This document shows positions 32,655-44,457 of a stretch of DNA of 64,000 nt, in pieces. The first letter of the stretch is position 1, and each line of letters begins with the position of its first letter. The translations under genes were made by a program, and so were the position numbers. The notes beneath the pieces were generated by a model that was given only the letters and a program-made list of their open reading frames with translations, did no database searches and was not told the origin of the DNA. The DNA lies in assembly GCA_023213315.1 (NCBI GenBank), contig JAKCPI010004338.1:29407-93406 (forward strand), read 5' to 3'. Origin of the DNA: Euborellia annulipes. Its lineage: Eukaryota; Arthropoda; Insecta; Dermaptera; Anisolabididae.

Positions 32655-33048
32655 ATAAATACTCTTAGCAAGAGTAAATTGTGCTTCAAACAATTTTTGA
32701 GTCGAATATGAGAGAAGCTAAAAATAATTGATTTATGAATTTTAATCAAAATCGTTGGAGCGAATTTTAAGAAAATTGAAAAAAAAAAAAACAAAAAAAA
32801 ACTGAAAAACTACAACAGTAAAGTACTAGTACTTTTTAGCCGATTTTGATTCTTGATAGGACACCAAACTTAAATATCAAATTTAAACTTCGTAGCTCTT
32901 TTCGTTCTTGAGATATTTTGTTAACAGTCAGGCATTTTGCAAGGTCCACTTATTTGGATTAGGAGGTGCCAAAACGTGTATTTCCACTATAATCTCGTCA
33001 AGCAATACTTTATATATTAACACATAGACCTATAGGTAAGTAAAAATA
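32655..33048 (+). mobile_element. family X repeat, left-truncated copy
   Basis: It has AAGAGTAAATTGTGCTTC, AATCAAAATCGTTGGAGCGA, TAAAGTACTAGTACTTTTTA, GCTCTTTTCGTTCTTGAGAT and the terminal GGTAAGTAAAAATAGG. The first hairpin is missing. Confidence 0.8.
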
Positions 33049-33239
33049 GGCTGTTTTATAAATCCTATTTCAACTTGTTAGTCTTGATTCTTGTACTAAT
33101 AAACGAAAATAAAAAAAAAAAACATCTTTTATATAATTTATTCATCGAAAATGAATCCAGAAATTTATTGAGCAAAGAATGTTAAACATCCAACGTCCGG
33201 TGTGAAAACAATTTCTTTATTAATATGTACAATTATCGA

Positions 33240-33350
33240 GGAGCTGAGAACAGAACAAATCCAATCAAAATCTCGACACGAATATTTTAAATGAACCAAT
33301 ACTCCTCAATATATATATTACATATTTACATAGGTAATTGAGAAAATAAA
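33240..33350 (+). repeat. family X repeat, 3' fragment
   Basis: AATCAAAATCTCGACACGAA, TGAACCAATACTCCTCAATA and CATAGGTAATTGAGAAA correspond to the right end of family X, degenerate. Confidence 0.6.
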
Positions 33351-34524
33351 AAAAATAATAATAAAACAAATTTAATTGAAATTCAAATGAGTTGAACACA
33401 AATAAAAGTTTTTATTGATTAATTATTCAAATTCGAATAGAATATTCATTCAAGATATAATTACAAATCAAAAATGCTCTTGAAAATATATTTAACATAT
33501 TCAAAGAGCTTAAAATACGAAATAAATTTTGTTTTGCTATTAATTAAAATTTTCCTTTCTATCATATCAAAAAATAACAAAGTAAGGCGATCAACTTCTC
33601 CCACCACAAACAAAATTCTCTTTTATTATAACAAAGTTTTTATTTATTTTTAGCAAATCCTTGACTAATAATAGATTTTGATTTGTAAAATAACGATAAT
33701 TTTATCATGTAGAACATGACGATCAAATTGTTTACATCTAAAAAGACATAGACATTTCATATTTGTCAAACATCCAAACAATTCACCGAACATATATAAC
33801 ATGCAATGCAAGTTCATTGCCCCCTCCCCCCTCCCCCTCTCCTGATGATTATGCACAGACTATTATTTTAATTATACGCTATAAATGAGTAATATGAATT
33901 TATTGATTTGTCACTCGTTTTATTGATTACAGGAAGTGATATTAAACGGCTCTCTCTCTGTCTCTCTTCTTAAACGATACATAAATATTTATATTTTCTT
34001 TATGACTTGATAAATAGTAATTAAGTTCATTTACTAGCTTCTTTTTAATTTTAATGATTGAATAAATTCTGGATCAATTAATAGGTTATAAATTTTCTAC
34101 TAAATTTTCCCTCTGAATTCATTATTTTTTTTTTCTAATTGTGATTGTTTTAATTTAAATTTGAAGAGTTGTATTTAAACAACAGATGAAAGGAGCAGGC
34201 AGCCAGTTATTCTTAACAGAGAGTTTTATTTCGTGGAGACTAAAAACCTCCTTTCATCTAGTGTTTATTTTAATTTAAATCATTTGATATTAAAACTAAA
34301 ACATTTTAGGTTTTGATATTTTTTATCATAATCATAATAAATTTGATTTTTGAATATTTTTATAGATAAGCGTGAATGAAATATTTTCACCACTGTCTGT
34401 CCTTCTCTCGGCGGCCTTGTTTAGGGTCGTTAGGGTTTTTTAATTTTAGAGATCTCAGGAATTTTTTTTTCTTACTTTATACATAAGAATTTATAAAAAA
34501 AAAATATTGTAGCCTGTTAATTAT
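33351..34524. other. AT-rich intergenic DNA
   Basis: No gene or bounded element seen. There are (TC)n at 33950-33968 and a C-rich patch at 33820-33841 within a non-credible minus ORF (33665-33856). Confidence 0.5.
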
Positions 34525-34765
34525 TATCATCATACTCATACTATAATATAAAGCTCTAGCGGTTGACTTCCTGTCCCTATGTGTATGTGCCTATCAGTGC
34601 GCTGATTGGCCAGAATAATAGGAAGTTGAGTCAAAGAAGGAAATTTAAAAGTTTAAAATTCGGACTTCGGAGAGTAATTGCAAAATTTCCAAACAGTAAT
34701 CAAGAATAAATTTAATGCATTTGCTCACCGAACGGGGACGCAGCCCACTTGTAATAATTATGCTT
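34525..34765 (+). mobile_element. family Z repeat, third copy
   Basis: CATACTATAATATAAAGCTC, TAGCGGTTGACTTCCTGTCC, GTGTATGTGCC, TGATTGGCC and CGAACGGGGACGCAGCCCAC match 21116-21366 in order. Confidence 0.75.
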
Positions 34766-35256
34766 GTTATTTAGTAATTTCTGGATTTGTAAATTCCTTA
34801 TAAGAGGAGTCCCCTTCCTCTAATTTGAAATAATGATAGCCTCAAGCCACCACGGAATATTTTCGATTTATTAAAAAAAAAAACTTCATGAAAATCCGTC
34901 CTGTCTAAGCGGACAGATATCTAGACAGACAGACTGCCTTTTACATAATATTAATAGTAGAAATTGAAAGCAAATGACATTAATTGATTAAGATTATAGT
35001 TATAAATAAATTTAGGGCCCAAGTGGACTTCCATGAGTTTACTCATGTAATTATTGTTTATGAAAAATTTTATTGGAAGTAGAAATGGAATAAAGATTTG
35101 GAATTCTTCTAAAAAATGTTGATACTTATTTAAAAAATAAACAATGAAATAATTACATAAGTTATAGGCTCTACTAATATCATGTGGGTTCACTTAATAG
35201 CGTAAACTAAACATGTATCTTGCTTGCATTTCAATAACTAACTCTGGGTATTATTT
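34766..35256. other. AT-rich intergenic DNA
   Basis: No gene seen. The 80-codon minus ORF at 34951-35193 is asparagine/phenylalanine-rich as expected from AT composition. Confidence 0.5.
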
Positions 35257-35579
35257 GGAACCTGTTACGCATTAGTGTGTCAAGCGCCAGCAACCGAGTT
35301 TAACATTAAAGTTTTTTGTTTTCATTGGATTATATAAGATAAGATAATTTTTTTGTCAATTTTGCAAGTAACATTATACCGGTATATAAATTTTTTTACG
35401 ATATATTTCATAAAAAATCTATTAATTATAGCATTTAAAACAATATTATTAATTTTTAAAATTTTACATTAAAAATAAATTTTTTTTCGAAAAAAAGTAG
35501 GTATTTTTTTTCAAATCACGGGAGGGGGTAATTACCCCCTTTACCCCTCCTCTTGTATCCGCCCTTGATAACAGGGTCC
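35257..35579. mobile_element. MITE family M copy with a hAT piece replacing its 3' part
   Basis: It starts GGAACCTGTTACGCATTAGT and ends ATAACAGGGTCC, flanked by ATTT on both sides (35253-35256 and 35580-35583). After CAATATT the expected right third, known from 28996-29246, is replaced at 35446-35567 by a fragment of the CAAGGGCGGAT-type hAT element. The MITE end then resumes. Confidence 0.8.
35446..35567 (-). mobile_element. hAT fragment (CAAGGGCGGAT type)
   Basis: ATTAATTTTTAAAATTTTAC, TTTTTTTTCGAAAAAAAGTA, GGTAATTACCCCCTTTACCC and the terminus TTGTATCCGCCCTTG match the element at 31305-31554. Only one end is present. Confidence 0.75.
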
Positions 35580-36185
35580 ATTTAATGTATGAAAGTCAAA
35601 ATATCTCTTGTATATGTACATTATATCGCTTGCTGAGAATCATAGGTGCGAATGTCCGAAATTCAACAATTCAAGAAAAGGCGTTTGAAATTTTTAAATG
35701 TAAACTGCTGCTGTTGTATATCATTGGAAAGAGCATCTAAAAAGCTGTAAAATGAGACCTCATTCATCTTTCCGTGAGAGATTTTATAGCAATTTAAATA
35801 GATGTGGATAGGTCGATTTTAAATTTGGTCCGAAACGTCTCAAAATTCAATAAGCAAGCAGATGTTTTATTTTTGGCAGCTTCCTGTCTTCCTTTTCTTT
35901 ATTAATTAGAGCTACAGACACTCCTTCAATAATTGAATTAGATAAAAAAAAAAAAAAAAAAAAATATTACACAAAAGGCTTTCATGCCAGATAAGGATCT
36001 TTTGTTGACTGAAGACTCTCTCGACGAATGAGTCAAACAAAAGTATTTACCTATCCAATTTCAATACAACAATTGGAATCATTAATCTTAAAGAAAGAGA
36101 GGTGAAAAAAAAATCAATTACAATTTCTAATAAGAAGATATGATCAAGTGACAAATTGATATTTATTGAAAAAAAAAAAACATCC
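35580..36185. other. intergenic DNA, nothing recognised
   Basis: No ORF, RNA gene or element ends noted. A runs occur at 35944-35963 and 36169-36180. Confidence 0.45.
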
Positions 36186-36189
36186 GTCC

Positions 36190-36780
36190 ACAAAAATGTT
36201 TATTGATAAATGTGCCGCCCCTTTTAATTACATCTCCCCTTGTTGTTGTTTTTTTTATTTATGCATACGTGACAACATCCTCCGCCTCTACAGTTAAAGC
36301 AATCATGTCCAGCCTATAGGCCAATCAGCATCTCAACTTTACCAATGGACCAATCACATACACTCTACATTTGAATCGAGCAACTCCCTCTTTTTTTTTT
36401 TTTTTTTTGAAAAACCTGAAACTACTACAACAAGCTCGGCTTAAATATTTCAGTCCAGTTTGAGTGATTTAACATTCGGTGGAGGTGAAACACGGCGCTC
36501 TGTGCCCTCATTGTCTTAACCGTCGTCGTTTGCAGAGACCTTATCTCCTCGTTAGTATGCTCCTCCTGCATCCTGCATGCAGACATCCACCTTGTCCAAC
36601 CAGAACTCCTTTTTTTTATCTCTCTCTCTTGTCCATCAGATGAATCTCTCTCTCTCTCTCTCTGATCAGCCCCGGCATTTCCATATCACCGCCATCTAAC
36701 ACTGTTATTATGGTCATTAGTCGGGGTCTCTTATCTTTGGAGACAATTTATTAATCTGATTGTCATTTTTATTGAGTATC
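36190..36780 (+). promoter_or_regulatory. candidate regulatory/promoter-like block
   Basis: A GC-richer, non-repetitive block with three CCAAT boxes in about 30 bp (GGCCAATCAG at 36320, ACCAATGGACCAATCACA at 36340-36357). It has a T run, an AT-rich TTAAATATTTCAGTCC whose TCAGTCC fits the arthropod initiator consensus, then GC-rich DNA and (TC)n at 36635-36664. The spacing of the AT-rich box to the initiator is too short for a classical TATA promoter. No coding exon is visible downstream. This is a composition and motif argument only. Confidence 0.25.
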
Positions 36781-37570
36781 GATTGGGGTAAGTTTATAAT
36801 ATACAATATAATCTTTTATTTATTCACTCCCGATATGTAACCACGCCTAGAATAAATTATGATTATTTCCTGGAGAGATTAATTCAATGATCGTGAGGGG
36901 AGTGATATTTCGATGTCTCACATTAAATATTCAATTAAAAAAAAAAAAATTATATACTTAAATTTTTTTGTGGTCCGTCTATTAAAAAAAAGACAGTTAT
37001 TGTAATGTATTTGATTTTAGAACCGATAAGCAAAAATTTGTAAAGTGTTCTTATGTACGTAATCGATCAGTCAGTTAATCCAAGAACAAGTGGATTTTTT
37101 GAAAGATTTATTGGGAATCAGTAAAAAAAAATGTTTTGACACACAAATGGCCCCCGTATTGGTGCAAAATAAGAGAAAGTAAATTAATATGTTCCCTTTC
37201 TCTTGAAAATATTCTCTCAAAATTTACAATTAAATAGATTGGCGCTTATTTAGGGGGGGTAAGAAATTATAGCGGTTTTAATATTGTGTTAAGTTCGACT
37301 CAATCAGAAAGATTGTTTTGTTCACTGTCAGATCTGTCATTGGAATATTTTTATAAAAGTTTATTTTATAAAAACCAATTTCTTTTCGAATTTACCAGTT
37401 TTAAAAATAATTAACTTTTTAATTAGTAGGAAGCAATAAAAAACAATAATATTTTGGATTTTTATTGCTTCATGTTTGAGGACCAACTCAAAGACAAGTC
37501 ACCACTCAAATATTTTCAAGAATGATAATCTTGTCCTGATCAAATAAAATTAACTATTAATTTTTAATTG
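36781..37570. other. AT-rich intergenic DNA
   Basis: No gene or bounded element was recognised. Confidence 0.45.
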
Positions 37571-37584
37571 GTAAAGAAAAGAAT

Positions 37585-37738
37585 TGCAGCTAGATATATT
37601 TCTTTTATTGGCCCCCCTCTATACTGACGTTTCGTTTTTGGTCAAGACCATTCTCAGAGCTTGAGGTCAAGACCGAAACGTCAGCATAGAGGACCCAATA
37701 AAAGAAAAATACTGCAATTCTTTTCTTTACCAATTAAC
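37585..37738. repeat. inverted repeat with degenerate hammerhead-like cores
   Basis: The arms (TTCTTTTATTGG...CTGACGTTTCG and CCGAAACGTCAG...CCAATAAAAGAA) meet near 37660. Each carries the GAAACGTC side of a hammerhead core, but the CTGANGA side is altered (CTGAGAA on one strand, TTGAGG on the other). It is related to the better-preserved palindrome at 61.1-61.5 kb. Confidence 0.65.
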
Positions 37739-37739
37739 G

Positions 37740-38685
37740 ATTGATTATCCAGCTATAAAATACACATCTTGTAAAATCTATTAATTTTTTTTATTTTCTT
37801 ATAGAATTTTTAATGATTTTGATTCATTTAAAAAACGGAGAATTCCTTAAAATGTCCAACTTATATAAAAAGTAATTTTAAAGGCCGCCCTTCTCCCCAA
37901 TAATGTGAAGTGATTGGATGAATGAATGAATACTCACAAGTAAGTATTCACTACCAATCAATATTTCATCAAATTTATTTATTAAACTTTAATTTAATTT
38001 TAAAATTTCAATAGAAATTTAAAGTAAAACTAGCCTGTATATAAATTTATTAATATTTCTATTAACTTGTCTGTTTTCTGCACAAAAGGGTTGCTTTGCT
38101 GGATGAGTGGATTCGCCACACCAACGCGCACATGTTTAATATAAATTCATCCTCATGGAAAATATAGCCTAGGCTCGATTTTCATTTCGGAAAATATATC
38201 GCATATAATGAGAACACATGATGTGGGCTTTAAGCGGCAATTTGTAAACAGCAAGCAGTCCAAGCACCATAATGCTCAGGGCTCTTAAATATCATATTAT
38301 ATACAGAGATTCCATTAGCAAATTTAATTGGATATGTTGAAGATGAAACGAGCACTCAAATCCATATAAATTGCATATTTAGGAATTTAGAAAAAAATTT
38401 AATATAAAATGAAATACCGGTATGAAATAGGCCTATACTTTAAATTTATAAGCCAGGGCGTTTGTAGAAATTTATCCAGGATGGAGGGGAAATATTTTTT
38501 GAAGTGAAACTTCTTTATGCAAAGTAGAATTAGGTCAGTTTATGTCAGTTTGCCTCTTTACTCTAGTGAAGTAGGGTTAAGAGTCAACACATTTGCATTT
38601 CCGTAAGCAATGACGTCAATCGGGTGCAAGAAAAAGGTGGATGTTTATGCGACTACACAACACATTTATACCCCAACAATAAATA
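37740..38685. other. AT-rich intergenic DNA
   Basis: A modestly GC-richer patch occurs at 38085-38300. No gene or element ends were recognised. Confidence 0.4.
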
Positions 38686-38687
38686 AA

Positions 38688-39142
38688 AATCTGGTGTTAC
38701 TGGTCGCATCAGATTTTTTGTGTCGACATATATTTAGTTTCCGACAGTACGGTACATTCGAATTTCAAAATGTACAATTTATAATTATGGAAAAATATTT
38801 ATATTTTGTTACCATGGCAACCATTTCTCCTATCTTTCCTATGAAGTACAAGAGTAAAGTGGTCTTCAAAAGATTTCAATGGCAAAATGAGAATATACAT
38901 TTTAAAGAGCATCTAAAAAAATAATTGATTTTTGAATTTTAATCAAAATGGTTGGAGCGAATTTTGAGAAAATCGAAAAAAAATTGAAAAAGTACATCAG
39001 CAAAGTACTAGTACTTTTTGACAGATTTTGTTTAAAAGCTTATTTTCACGCTGTAGGTGGGTGCCTAACTTAAATATAAAATTTCAATCTCCTAGCTCAA
39101 TTCCTTCATACTTTAAATTGTATACACAGACAGACACACCGA
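38688..39142 (+). mobile_element. family X repeat, right-truncated copy
   Basis: It begins with AATCTGGTGTTACTGGTCGC and a shortened first hairpin. It then follows the family through GTTACCATGGCAACCATTTC and GCAAAGTACTAGTACTTTTT to CAATTCCTTCATACTTTAAA and stops in the CAGA patch. The 104-codon ORF 38610-38924 runs through it; its C-terminal part recurs in other copies only because the DNA is repeated. Confidence 0.8.
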
Positions 39143-39607
39143 GAAACTTGTAAATGAATGCATAAGGTCATAGATCCAGGATAAAACAAAATCACCCCGA
39201 AAACTATTTCTAGCCTCACTCCATGTTAAAATTAAGGAATTAATTTTTTGGAGGGTGAATTAGTTTATTAAATATCACCATCAAATTTGGAAATAATGTC
39301 TTGAATTTTTTGTATAAACAGAATAAATGTTTCGATGCTTAAATCAAAATAAAAAAAAGATTTTCAATTAAATTTTGTAAAAATTTATTTGTCAACTATA
39401 AAGATAATAAAAATTTTACAAATACGAAGGCCTATATTCATTTTAATTGTAAATTTTGATGAGTAATAGTCGCAAGGTTAAATTACTAAACTTATGCATA
39501 CCAATATAGGCATGTAGTGAACTAATAAATTTATTCAATTCACGAATTCGGAAAAATATTAGTCAAGTACTTGTAAACAAAACGCCCCCGCCCCGCTTCT
39601 CAACAAT
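39143..39607. other. AT-rich intergenic DNA
   Basis: Nothing recognised. Confidence 0.4.
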
Positions 39608-40057
39608 TTTTACTTTCTCTTACCCTATACATGAAATATATAGAGAGAGAAAGTATTGCGATCATGTCAAAAATTCGATGTCGAGATTTTGATGGATATA
39701 CATGTTTTGAGGTCCCCTGAGTCCAAAAAAGTGGGTCCCGCAAATTGGTCTGTGTGTCTGTGTGTGTGTCTGGGTTCAATTTAAAGCATGAAGGATTTGA
39801 GCTAGGAGATTGAAATTTTATATTTAAGTTAGGCACCCATCTAGGGCGTGAAAATATGCTTTTAAACAAAATCTGTCAAAAAGTACTACTACTTTGTTGA
39901 TGTACTTTTTCAATTTTTTTCGATTTTCTCAAAATTTGCTCCAACAATTTTGATTAAAATTCAAAAATCAATTATTTTTTAGATGCTCTTTAAAATGTAT
40001 ATTCTCATTTTGCCATTGAAATCTGGTGTGCTGGGCGTCAGTCACACCAGATTTTTA
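39608..40057 (-). mobile_element. family X repeat, internally deleted copy
   Basis: It starts TTTTACTTTCTCTTACCC and ends GTCAGTCACACCAGATTTTT. Just after CATTTTGCCATTGAAATC it jumps to TGGTGTGCTGGGCG, so the roughly 140 bp between these points in other copies is deleted. Confidence 0.82.
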
Positions 40058-40059
40058 TA

Positions 40060-41120
40060 ATACTGTTTGTTATGAATCCTTCGACAAAATATATTTTTTT
40101 GCTGAGGTTAGTAGAAATGGCCACAGATAAAATATGAGAAATCAGCTGATCTTTTGAGAAATAATTATAGATTAATTTATATAGCACTGTATCTTGAATT
40201 TTCATTATTCTTCACATTTAGCTATTATTACCTTTTTACAAAGAATTCATTTCATTCAAATTGAAATTACCTATTTAAACAAACGACACTAATGTTTCTC
40301 CAAATCGCCATAACATAATTTTATTTAAATTGCCCGCAGTTTCTTTTAACATGAATATCGTTCTTTTTTTTTATAAAAATCCATGATGTCTAGTAACAAA
40401 GGAAAAAAAAACATGATATCTACATAAAATATAATAAGAAATGCGATTAAAAGTCCAATGAAAATGACAAGTGGAATTAAATAAGTATGAGACAATGAAT
40501 TAAACAAGGTCAACTTGTTAAAAGCACTTTGGCTTGTAAAGCGTAGAGGTAGACGTAATAAAGAATTATACACTATACTCTATAAGAACAGAGCACACTC
40601 GTTAGAAAAATTCAAATTATACATGAATATAAAATTTACTGAAATTGTGATCTTATTTTAAAACCTATTTTATTATAAGTTTAACAAATAGAATCAAGAA
40701 GAAAAAAATTAATATAGAATAAAATAAGTGAATCATTAATTTTAATTAAGAATACATACAAGTAGAAATTTTTTTTTCAAGTTTATTAATAGGCCAAAAT
40801 AGATTTTTCAAGTTGGTAGCTTCAGTTTTTTTTTTTTTGGGTAGGGCGTCTCGGCCACCCCTCACAATATAAAATTTCAAAATATCAATACAAAATAAAA
40901 ACAATCTGGTGTGGGGCACAACAAAGTGGGGGTTTTTTTTTTTTTTATTTTAGGGATTTTTCAAATAAAAATAAGAATAAAAAAAATCAAAGAGAGCTTT
41001 AGAATAATTTGTCGAATAATTTGACTATTTTATGAAAAACTCTTAATAAATAAGAAATTATATATAATAAATATTTAAGATATAAAATATATCAAGAGTA
41101 TGTGAGCCGCCAAATGGAAA
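40060..41120. other. AT-rich DNA with a small hAT-type scrap
   Basis: Near 40904-40970 CAATCTGGTGTGGGGCACA followed by a G run and T run resembles the inner end of the 31.3 kb hAT copy. The 75-codon ORF 40346-40573 (-) shows a hydrophobic, AT-driven translation. No gene is supported. Confidence 0.4.
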
Positions 41121-41280
41121 TTTATATAATTAAATATTTATTAATTCATATAGCGAAAAAATAAGGGTGTGCCCGGGAGTTGAACCACGGATCCTCCAAT
41201 TTGTACTCGATGCCCTTACTATTAGACCTGTGGTCTCCTTATTTTCGGGTATGAATTAATAAATATTTAATTATATAAAA
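41121..41280. mobile_element. MITE-like element with a tRNA-like core
   Basis: Nearly perfect terminal inverted repeats of about 45 bp (TTTATATAATTAAATATTTA...CGAAAAAATAAGG on the left, inverse on the right) enclose about 70 bp. Read on the minus strand, that core has an A-box-like TAATAGTAAGGGCAT, GAGTACAAATTGGAGGATCC and a B-box-like GTGGTTCAACTCC. A related copy is at 2401-2575. A tRNA-type core between MITE-like arms is unusual. Confidence 0.8.
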
Positions 41281-41324
41281 ACTCTTAGCGAAACTATTTG
41301 TACTTTAGTAGCTAATATTTACAC

Positions 41325-41748
41325 CAACTATTCTCAACCTCTGACTCTGGTCCGGCGGACCCCCAGTGGTCCGCGGAGAAATTTTACTGGTCCGCTGACA
41401 ATTGTATTTATTTATTAAAGTTGAGCCCATGAATGGCCTCATTTGCCGAGAAGGGTAAAAAAAAACAACATAACCTATGTCTATGAGTTTGTGATTTTTT
41501 TTCTATAATTTTCTGTGATTTTTGTTAAATGTTTATTTATATAGTTAATTATTATATGTATATATAATTACATATCTTTACATTTAAATATTATTGTAAG
41601 TAAATGATAATAAAAATGTTACAATTAATTTATGTAGTAGTTCTTTAATACATAGTGAAATTTTGTTGATAAAAAAATATCACTGGTCCGCGAATTTTTT
41701 TTTATAAATTTTACTGGTCCGTGGGCCATAAAAGGTTGAGAAACGCTG
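41325..41748. mobile_element. degenerate non-autonomous hAT element
   Basis: The left end CAACTATTCTCAACCT and right end (inverse CAGCGTTTCTCAACCT) match at 12 of the first 15 positions. Subterminal ACTGGTCCGC/ACTGGTCCGTGG motifs occur on both sides. The flanks atttacac and gtctacgc match at only 5 of 8 positions, so the target duplication has decayed. Confidence 0.65.
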
Positions 41749-42955
41749 GTCTACGCCACTCAAAATTAATAAAATTAACTCTCTATTCTTAATAAATAAT
41801 CTTACAAGATTTCTCTAGCAAGAGATGTCAATAAAGAATAGAATGTTACAAATGTAGGCCTACTTGTATCACGGTATGGCCGTTTGAAGGCAAATAGTGG
41901 CCTCTAATCTCAAAGACATTTTTAGGATTTATTTTAAATGAATTAAATTGATTTTCTTAATAGGATTAATTTAAATTAAAAAATCCAAATACCAAAAAAA
42001 AATTACTTTTAATATTATTTATCAAATTAAGAAAAATTTTTTAACAAATATCGGTAAAAAATAGACCAATATCAGATGTGGTGGTCCAAAACAAGCTTTC
42101 TAATTGGCTAGAGTAGATCTTAACGCCATCTTTCTTAGTCATAATAAGCGAATAATTTCTTCTTTCAGTTAAGGATCAGATATTTATATTTTTTTTTATA
42201 GAGCAAATAAAAAATTTCACATATATTAAATATGATTATGTCATTTTTTGTGCCTTAACACCTCCTAAAATAAATCCCTTCTCTCTTTTCATCTCATTGG
42301 TGGACAAACCTGAAAAAAAAAAAAACACCTGAAGATTTATATTAATTCGATTTTTGGTTCAGGCGATCGACACCAGCCAGCCAGCCAGCCAGCCCTGGCT
42401 TAATTTACTTGGACAGCGGCATTTCTTTGTGCTCAATTCGAGAATAAAAAAAAATTAATTTCATATTCAATGCATCCCGTTTTCGATTTCTAGAAATGTA
42501 AAACAAACGACAGATGATATTTTGAAAATAATAAATCTTCCACTTCTGTTCTGACAGTTGGCGAGAAAAAAAATCGCCTTTTAACACTTACTCGAGGCTA
42601 ATTAATTACTTCTATCAAAGGATTCTAATATATTTAAAGAAATAAAAAAATAAAATAAAAGTCTAGTGGGATTAGAAAAGTAGCCCGAAGAATGAAAAAA
42701 AAATTATAAACAATAGAAGTAATCTAAATTCAAAAAAAAATAAATCAGAAACGACGTTTCAAGCTTTCATCAGGATAAGTTTAATCTTTCTCAAACTGTT
42801 TATAATCTTAAGGTAAGCGCCATTTATTTTTTATGTATGACATCCACCGATATCGAAAAAAAAAAAAAATATTTTTTCAAAAAGTGTATTAGCTTCTGGT
42901 GCCAAAGTTCGAGGGTTTCACAGTATATTACACACCGAAAAGACTCTAGATATTA
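41749..42955. other. intergenic DNA with a (CAGC)n microsatellite
   Basis: A CAGC/CCAG run lies at 42373-42395. Near 42745-42775 the minus strand reads CCTGATGAAAGCTTGAAACG then TC, which has both hammerhead core boxes but an almost absent stem II. ORF 42405-42587 (-) is not credible. Confidence 0.4.
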
Positions 42956-43789
42956 ATAAAGTGAAATCCAGTTAATTCGTAGCCCGGTTATTCGTATTTC
43001 CCGATAATTTGTACAAACTTGCCGGCCCCCAGAAAAATCCAGATAACTTATATAAAAACAATATATGTCAGTTCCCTCGGTATTTGAATTAAATTTTACT
43101 AATGTGATCTTCAAGCACGGATAAATAAAACCGGGCATATCTCAACTTGTTAGATTAAATAAATACGAGAGGATGTGCAGTGCCAAGTAGTATAAATGAG
43201 GATACCCGAGTCAATACATAAATTCCTATTTAAACCTCAAAATTTTCAGTGAGGTTTTCGAGGGTCAGTTTAATTTTTTGGAGATTGGATTCAACATAGA
43301 AAGTAATCCCAGTTTGTACCTCAAAATCTTACTTTCGGACGGTTTTACAACTTTGAGGTTTAAACCAGAACTGCAGAATCTATGATTGACCCTCAAAAAC
43401 TTCAAAGCATATATAAATTATTCTATACTGATTTGAACCTCAAAAACTTCAAATTTTGTAATCCCCATAAAATTTACCCCCACTCCTTTTATGTATAGAA
43501 ATATTCTATTATATTCTAAACAATTTCAAGTTTTTAATTTTTAAACTCAACCAATTTTGCATTAGTATAAAGTATATAAATAATAATAAATATGATTTTA
43601 TTAATAATATTGTTTGTTTTTAAAACTAAAATAAAAAAAGCTAAAATGTCCCCCTCAAATGGTAACTTATAAAGAGCACATAAATTTTTTTTCCCCTCAA
43701 CCATACATTTTCTAAGTCCTAACTACAACTTTTTTTCAAAGTCCCAACTAAAAATTTTTTTCTAAGTTCCAGCTACAACTTTCCGATAC
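42956..43789. repeat. region of degenerate internal inverted repeats
   Basis: At 42965-43040 GTTAATTCGTAGCCCGGTTA and TATTCGTATTTCCCGATAAT resemble pogo-like MITE ends. Between 43210 and 43450 TTTAAACCTCAAAATTTT, GAGGTTTTCGAGGGTCA and inverse forms (TGAGGTTTAAACC, TGACCCTCAAAAACTTC) recur. The boundaries are unclear. Confidence 0.35.
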
Positions 43790-44045
43790 ATGAGAGTCAC
43801 ACGTCCCAGGAGGGTGCCTAACTTAAATATAAAATTTCAACCTCCTAGCTCCTAGCTGTTTTCGTTCTTGAGATATTTTGTAAACACACACACCCACAGA
43901 CAGACAGACCATATCGCGAAAACCACTTGGATCCAGGAGACCTCAAACCTGTATATCCATCAAAATCTCGACATCGAATTTTTGTCATGAATCCAATACT
44001 TTCTCTATACTATATTAACATATATAGAGTTAAGAGAAAGTAAAA
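43790..44045 (+). mobile_element. family X repeat, left-truncated copy
   Basis: It starts within the family at GTCACACGTCCCAGGAGGGT. It includes a duplicated CTCCTAGCTCCTAGCTGTTT, TCGTTCTTGAGATATTTTGT and the CAGACAGACAGA patch, and ends GTTAAGAGAAAGTAAAAAT. Confidence 0.82.
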
Positions 44046-44457
44046 ATATGCAGCTATTTATGATAATAGGCCTACTACTTTTTTAGTGCAATAACGGCAA
44101 AGCCCGGTAGGTAGGCAACACAATAGCTAGGAATGAGAGTGAGTAGTGGGGGTGTGTGTGGAAGCTTTCCCCTCGTAGGCCACGCTCTCTTTAGTTTCCA
44201 ATGGACTAGAAGTGATTAGAGAGAGAGAAGCTGAGTGTTTTTACTCCCCACCATGCCTCCATTCTACTACTATGATTTAAATAAATTTTCACCTGACTAT
44301 CTAATATGTTAAATAACAATCCCATCCCTGAATGTGTGTTTAGGAAGGAATAAAGCCAAATCGGAATTAAAACTAAAATGAAAATTTTATATCAAATAAC
44401 TTTCTGAATCCCTCGACTAACTAAAGAGGAAAATCAATAGGCCTTTCTCATAAATAA
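44046..44457. other. unique DNA, nothing recognised
   Basis: Slightly GC-richer around 44100-44270. No ORF of interest. Confidence 0.4.
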
